This document shows, piece by piece, positions 5,676 to 8,551 of a stretch of DNA of 8,551 nucleotides. The DNA is from an uncultured Bacteroidota bacterium (GTDB taxonomy: Bacteria > Bacteroidota > Bacteroidia > Bacteroidales > P3), in contig URCX01000087.1 in NCBI GenBank assembly GCA_900546465.1, positions 1 to 8,551 of the forward strand, given 5' to 3'. The notes under the pieces are model-generated. The model was not told where the DNA came from and did no database searches. It saw only the letters and a program-made list of their open reading frames with translations. The translations under genes were made by a program, and so were the position numbers. The first letter of the stretch is position 1; each line of letters opens with the position of its first letter.

Positions 5676-5690
5676 CTTTGGCAGCCAAAG
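5676..5690 (-). terminator. Weak terminator after the LTA synthase-family gene
   Basis: CTTTGGC at 5676-5682 is complementary to GCCAAAG at 5684-5690 with a one-base centre (in practice about 6 bp with a 3-base loop). On the minus strand it lies four bases after the stop codon and is followed by TATTTTCT. This fits a weak intrinsic terminator that separates the phosphotransferase mRNA from the SRP RNA promoter. Confidence 0.45.
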
Positions 5691-5693
5691 ACT

Positions 5694-7598
5694 TTACTCT
5701 TCGCAAGAAGTAGTTCTTTCTTTCAACATATCGCTGCTTTTTTGCAACATGGAGAATGCATAAGTCCGCATTTGGTGGGCTTTCGACGAGTGTATCCCTA
5801 TCAGATTTCGCTTTTCAATATCAGCCAATCGGTAGAGTTTTTCCTTGCCCGAGCCTTCGTTTATGTAGAAATACTCATCGTCCAAAACTCCGAGCTTATC
5901 GTCTGCACTGAAATAAGCATATTGTCGCACCACTCTTTGCAAATCCACACCCAAAGTATTGTTTCGGTAATCCTCAAAGAGCATTGACAGCACTGTAGGG
6001 GCTATATCAATCTGCAAAGCGAGGCAACTATCCTTTTGTGGCGGTATTTGAGCGGGACAATACAGTATCATAGGCGTATGATGATAGGATAAAGGCATTT
6101 CATATTTGGAACCGGGCTTTACATAACCATGATCTGCCACAAACACAAAGAGAGTATTCTCAAACCAATCCTGCTTGCGTGCAAGCGAAATAAAATGACC
6201 GATTGCCCAATCGGCATATTCAACCATTTGTTGCTTCAACTCTTTGCTCTTGGGCTTGAATGCGATGTCTGTCGGCAAGATATAGGGACCGTGATCGCTT
6301 GATGAGAGCAAGCAGGCGAAGAAAGATTTATCCTTATCCCTCTTATTGATGGTCTCAACGGCTTTTTCATACATCACATGGTCGCTCACACCGAGCGTAC
6401 TCTTGATTTGCTTGGAGGGATAGTCGCTTTGAGAGATGATTTTCTGCACTTTGTTGGCATGAAGAAAGCCTGCTATATTATCGAATTGAGCATCGTGTGT
6501 TGTGAAATAGAAAGTCTGATACCCTCTTGCGGCGAAATTATTCGGCAAACCGCACATTTGCGGTATCATTGTGGCTTTCATGCTGTGCCGAGAGAAGAGT
6601 GCAGGGTGTGCAAAAAGCGTAGAATACAAACCATTATAGGTATGAATACCTGCAGTATAGCATCTCTCATAACTCAAAGAAGACTCAATCAGAGCATCCA
6701 AAGAAGGTGTCAAACAACTCTCCGCATTAAAATGACCGACCTTCTCCGCAGACATGGATTCCATGATAAGAACAATCACATTTGTACCTTTCTTCAACAT
6801 AAAAGCCCGATTATTCTCCCTTCGGGAGTTTTTTTGTTGCTCCCAAAGTTCGTTTGCAGTCTTACTATCGACAAGTTGCAAAGCTTTGTTTGCAGTCTTA
6901 TTGTATTCTTCCACACTTTTCAAGAGAGTAAAAGATGGATTCAAGCCCACATAATTCAGAAACGCATTGTTGCAATGGTATGCAGTTCCGACTCTAAGCG
7001 GACTTTTAGCTGCCAATCTTCCTCTCATTCCGATGCAACAAAGCAATATACACAGCAAAGCAAAAGGCACGGTCTTGAAATACCGTATATCTTTACGCTT
7101 TTGCGACAATACTTTCTTGTAATACCGATTCATCAACAATACATAGAGAACACAAACCACTGCAAACAAAAATGCGAAAATCAAATAAGCCGGTTCCTGC
7201 ACTATCATCTTGACAAGAAAACCGAAAGAAGAGAAGTAAGAAAATACTGTGGCATTCAGATGGGCGAAAAAGTAATTGAAATACGGTATATCGGCAGCAG
7301 AAATCAGAAATGCCATGGAAAACACCGTGCAAGTGAAAACATGGACAATCTTATAGTACATCTTATTCTCTATCTTGGCGAAATATCCGACCAAGACAGC
7401 CAACAGAGGCAAGGCTAAGAGATAACAACTGACGCATGTATCGAATTGCAAGCCTATTGCAAAGCTTTTCAAAAGCAAAGCATCGATTGCAACATCATGT
7501 CCCGCCGTCATCATATACACAATCACCAACAGAAGCCTGAATATTCCGAAAAAGACCACAGCGGTCAGGTAAACAAGAAAAATATACGCCGTTCTCAT
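5694..7598 (-). CDS. LTA synthase family membrane phosphotransferase (sulfatase/alkaline phosphatase superfamily)
   Basis: The 634-residue protein has the standard layout of the LtaS/OpgB family: about five membrane spans in the first 190 residues, an amphipathic linker, and a large periplasmic sulfatase-like domain from about 272. Metal-site and catalytic elements are visible: NVIVLIMESMS with Glu280; AGIHTYNGLYSTL with Thr320 as the likely nucleophile; SSSDHGPYILP around His436; and FVFVADHGYVKPG with Asp489-His490. Members move phosphoglycerol or phosphoethanolamine from phospholipid head groups to polysaccharides, glycans or lipids outside the inner membrane. Bacteroidota have no classical lipoteichoic acid, so the acceptor here is unknown and a gene name would overreach. 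The gene lies 64 bases downstream of an MsbA-like exporter on the same strand, so the two may be co-transcribed and both act on envelope lipids or glycans. Length and motifs are complete, so it looks functional. Confidence 0.92.
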   Translation of the reverse strand: MRTAYIFLVYLTAVVFFGIFRLLLVIVYMMTAGHDVAIDALLLKSFAIGLQFDTCVSCYLLALPLLAVLVGYFAKIENKMYYKIVHVFTCTVFSMAFLISAADIPYFNYFFAHLNATVFSYFSSFGFLVKMIVQEPAYLIFAFLFAVVCVLYVLLMNRYYKKVLSQKRKDIRYFKTVPFALLCILLCCIGMRGRLAAKSPLRVGTAYHCNNAFLNYVGLNPSFTLLKSVEEYNKTANKALQLVDSKTANELWEQQKNSRRENNRAFMLKKGTNVIVLIMESMSAEKVGHFNAESCLTPSLDALIESSLSYERCYTAGIHTYNGLYSTLFAHPALFSRHSMKATMIPQMCGLPNNFAARGYQTFYFTTHDAQFDNIAGFLHANKVQKIISQSDYPSKQIKSTLGVSDHVMYEKAVETINKRDKDKSFFACLLSSSDHGPYILPTDIAFKPKSKELKQQMVEYADWAIGHFISLARKQDWFENTLFVFVADHGYVKPGSKYEMPLSYHHTPMILYCPAQIPPQKDSCLALQIDIAPTVLSMLFEDYRNNTLGVDLQRVVRQYAYFSADDKLGVLDDEYFYINEGSGKEKLYRLADIEKRNLIGIHSSKAHQMRTYAFSMLQKSSDMLKERTTSCEE

Positions 7599-7662
7599 TA
7601 AGTATCTCTTTGTTTCGTTTGTTTCTCCCCTACTTAGAATGCCCCCATTTGCCTCTTTACAT

Positions 7663-8551
7663 TTATAAAGTCTGCATTCCTGCCATTTTTGCGAAGTTTC
7701 CGTTCAAGTTCATCAGCTCCTCGTAAGTGCCGCTCTCTGTTATACTGCCCTTTTCCAAGAAAAGAATTTTATCAGCCTTTGTTATGGTTGAGAGTCTGTG
7801 GGCTATAACAACGCAAGTCTTGCTTTTGCTCAATTCGTCTATCGCCCTGCGAACAAGTTCCTCGCTTTGGGCATCGAGAGCCGAGGTCGCCTCATCCAAC
7901 AAGAGTATTTCAGGATTTTTCAACAGTTCTCTCGCTATGCAAAGTCTCTGCCTCTCGCCTCCCGAAAGGCTCATTCCTCTATCGACCAAGCGAGTATCGT
8001 ATCCGTTTTCGCAATTCATTATGAAATCATGTGCATTCGCTGCACGAGCTGCCGCTTCCACCTCGCTGCGACTTGCATTCGGATTGGCAAAAGCAATGTT
8101 ATTGAATATCGTATCGTTGAACAAAATCGCCTGTTGCCCGACATAACCTATCTTCCGCCTCAAAGAATTTATGTTCAAGCTCTTTATGTCCTTTCCATCT
8201 ATACTTAACTCTCCCGATGTGCAATCCGCAAAACGCGGAATCAAATCCACAAGAGTCGATTTGCCCGCTCCGGAAGCACCGACCAAAGCAATGGTTTTGC
8301 CTTTCTCTATCACCAAATTTATATTATGCAGAACCTCATCGCCGCCTTGAGAATAAGAGAAGCAAACATGCTTGAATACAATCTCCTTTTCAAACTTCTG
8401 CAAAACCTCTGCATTCTCCATTTCCTTTATTCTCTCGTCCGCAGTAAGTATTTCGTTCACTCTCTCGGCACAAGGCTCGGCACGCTGCAAATTATAGAAA
8501 GCAGTGGCAACGGCTTGCAAAGGTGCAATAATGCGGGCAAAGATAAGCGTA
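7663..8551 (-). CDS. MsbA-like ABC exporter, C-terminal part (partial at the right edge)
   Basis: The frame is open through the right edge, so the gene is cut there; the TTG at 8518-8520 is not a start but an internal Leu codon, since the residues before it (LIFARIIAPL) continue the last transmembrane helix. What is visible is the end of the membrane domain (QAVATAFYNLQRAEPCAERV) and a complete nucleotide-binding domain: Walker A GASGAGKST, Q-loop YVGQQAILFND, signature LSGGERQR, Walker B ILLLDE with the catalytic Glu, D-loop SALD and H-loop IAHRLST. This is a type I exporter half-transporter with fused membrane and ATPase domains, and the closest family is the MsbA lipid A/phospholipid flippase or multidrug group. 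The QRAEP...AERVNEIL segment is typical of it. It is followed after 64 bases by the phosphotransferase on the same strand. The substrate cannot be read from the ATPase half. Confidence 0.93.
   Translation of the reverse strand, partial: TLIFARIIAPLQAVATAFYNLQRAEPCAERVNEILTADERIKEMENAEVLQKFEKEIVFKHVCFSYSQGGDEVLHNINLVIEKGKTIALVGASGAGKSTLVDLIPRFADCTSGELSIDGKDIKSLNINSLRRKIGYVGQQAILFNDTIFNNIAFANPNASRSEVEAAARAANAHDFIMNCENGYDTRLVDRGMSLSGGERQRLCIARELLKNPEILLLDEATSALDAQSEELVRRAIDELSKSKTCVVIAHRLSTITKADKILFLEKGSITESGTYEELMNLNGNFAKMAGMQTL

Noticed and set aside
6378..7418. Long plus-strand ORF of 346 codons
   Set aside because: It lies wholly antisense to the LTA synthase-family gene, whose motifs are complete; the translation is rich in Cys, His and Arg without domain structure and is a shadow frame.
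1..8551. tRNA, rRNA, CRISPR array, transposase or integrase
   Set aside because: None of their characteristic sequences was found on either strand; the inverted repeats present are isolated and not terminal repeats of an element.

Overview
The window looks like chromosomal DNA from a member of the Bacteroidota, probably the Porphyromonas/Prevotella/Bacteroides side. The grounds are: two promoters of the Bacteroidota type (a TAnnTTTG -7 box at 3958-3965 on the plus strand and at 5607-5614 on the minus strand); almost no Shine-Dalgarno sequences in front of the starts; a short bacterial SRP RNA with the Bacteroidota-like core GGGAACGCAGCAAGG; and the protein families present. I cannot name a genus from sequence alone.

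Region A (1-3514, plus strand) is a tightly packed accessory-looking operon entered in mid-gene. In order it holds the last 57 codons of an unrecognised protein; a 450-residue protein with a soluble N-terminal domain, a coiled coil, one membrane span and a small extracytoplasmic domain; a lipoprotein with a retropepsin-like aspartic protease domain; a second cytosol-membrane-periplasm protein that is split by a frameshift at about 2533-2614; and a small DUF805-type membrane protein. Junctions are 0-20 bases apart, so the genes are probably co-transcribed and act together at the inner membrane. The function is not established. This is the part of the window most likely to be an undescribed system.

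Region B (3515-3957) has no convincing gene. It holds an 18-bp near-perfect hairpin just after the DUF805 gene and a second hairpin (11-bp arms), both of which could end transcription, and then a promoter.

Region C (3934-5502, plus strand) is a two-gene unit driven by that promoter: a GNAT acetyltransferase with a very short leader, then mltG, the endolytic murein transglycosylase that sets glycan chain length, one base apart.

Region D (5506-8551, minus strand) converges on mltG. It contains the SRP RNA gene with its own promoter and a T-tract that runs into the mltG stop codon; an LTA synthase-family membrane phosphotransferase (alkaline phosphatase superfamily); and, upstream of it, the C-terminal part of an MsbA-like ABC exporter that runs off the right edge. 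The exporter and the phosphotransferase are 64 bases apart and may be co-transcribed. Regions C and D are core envelope and secretion functions, in contrast to the accessory character of region A.
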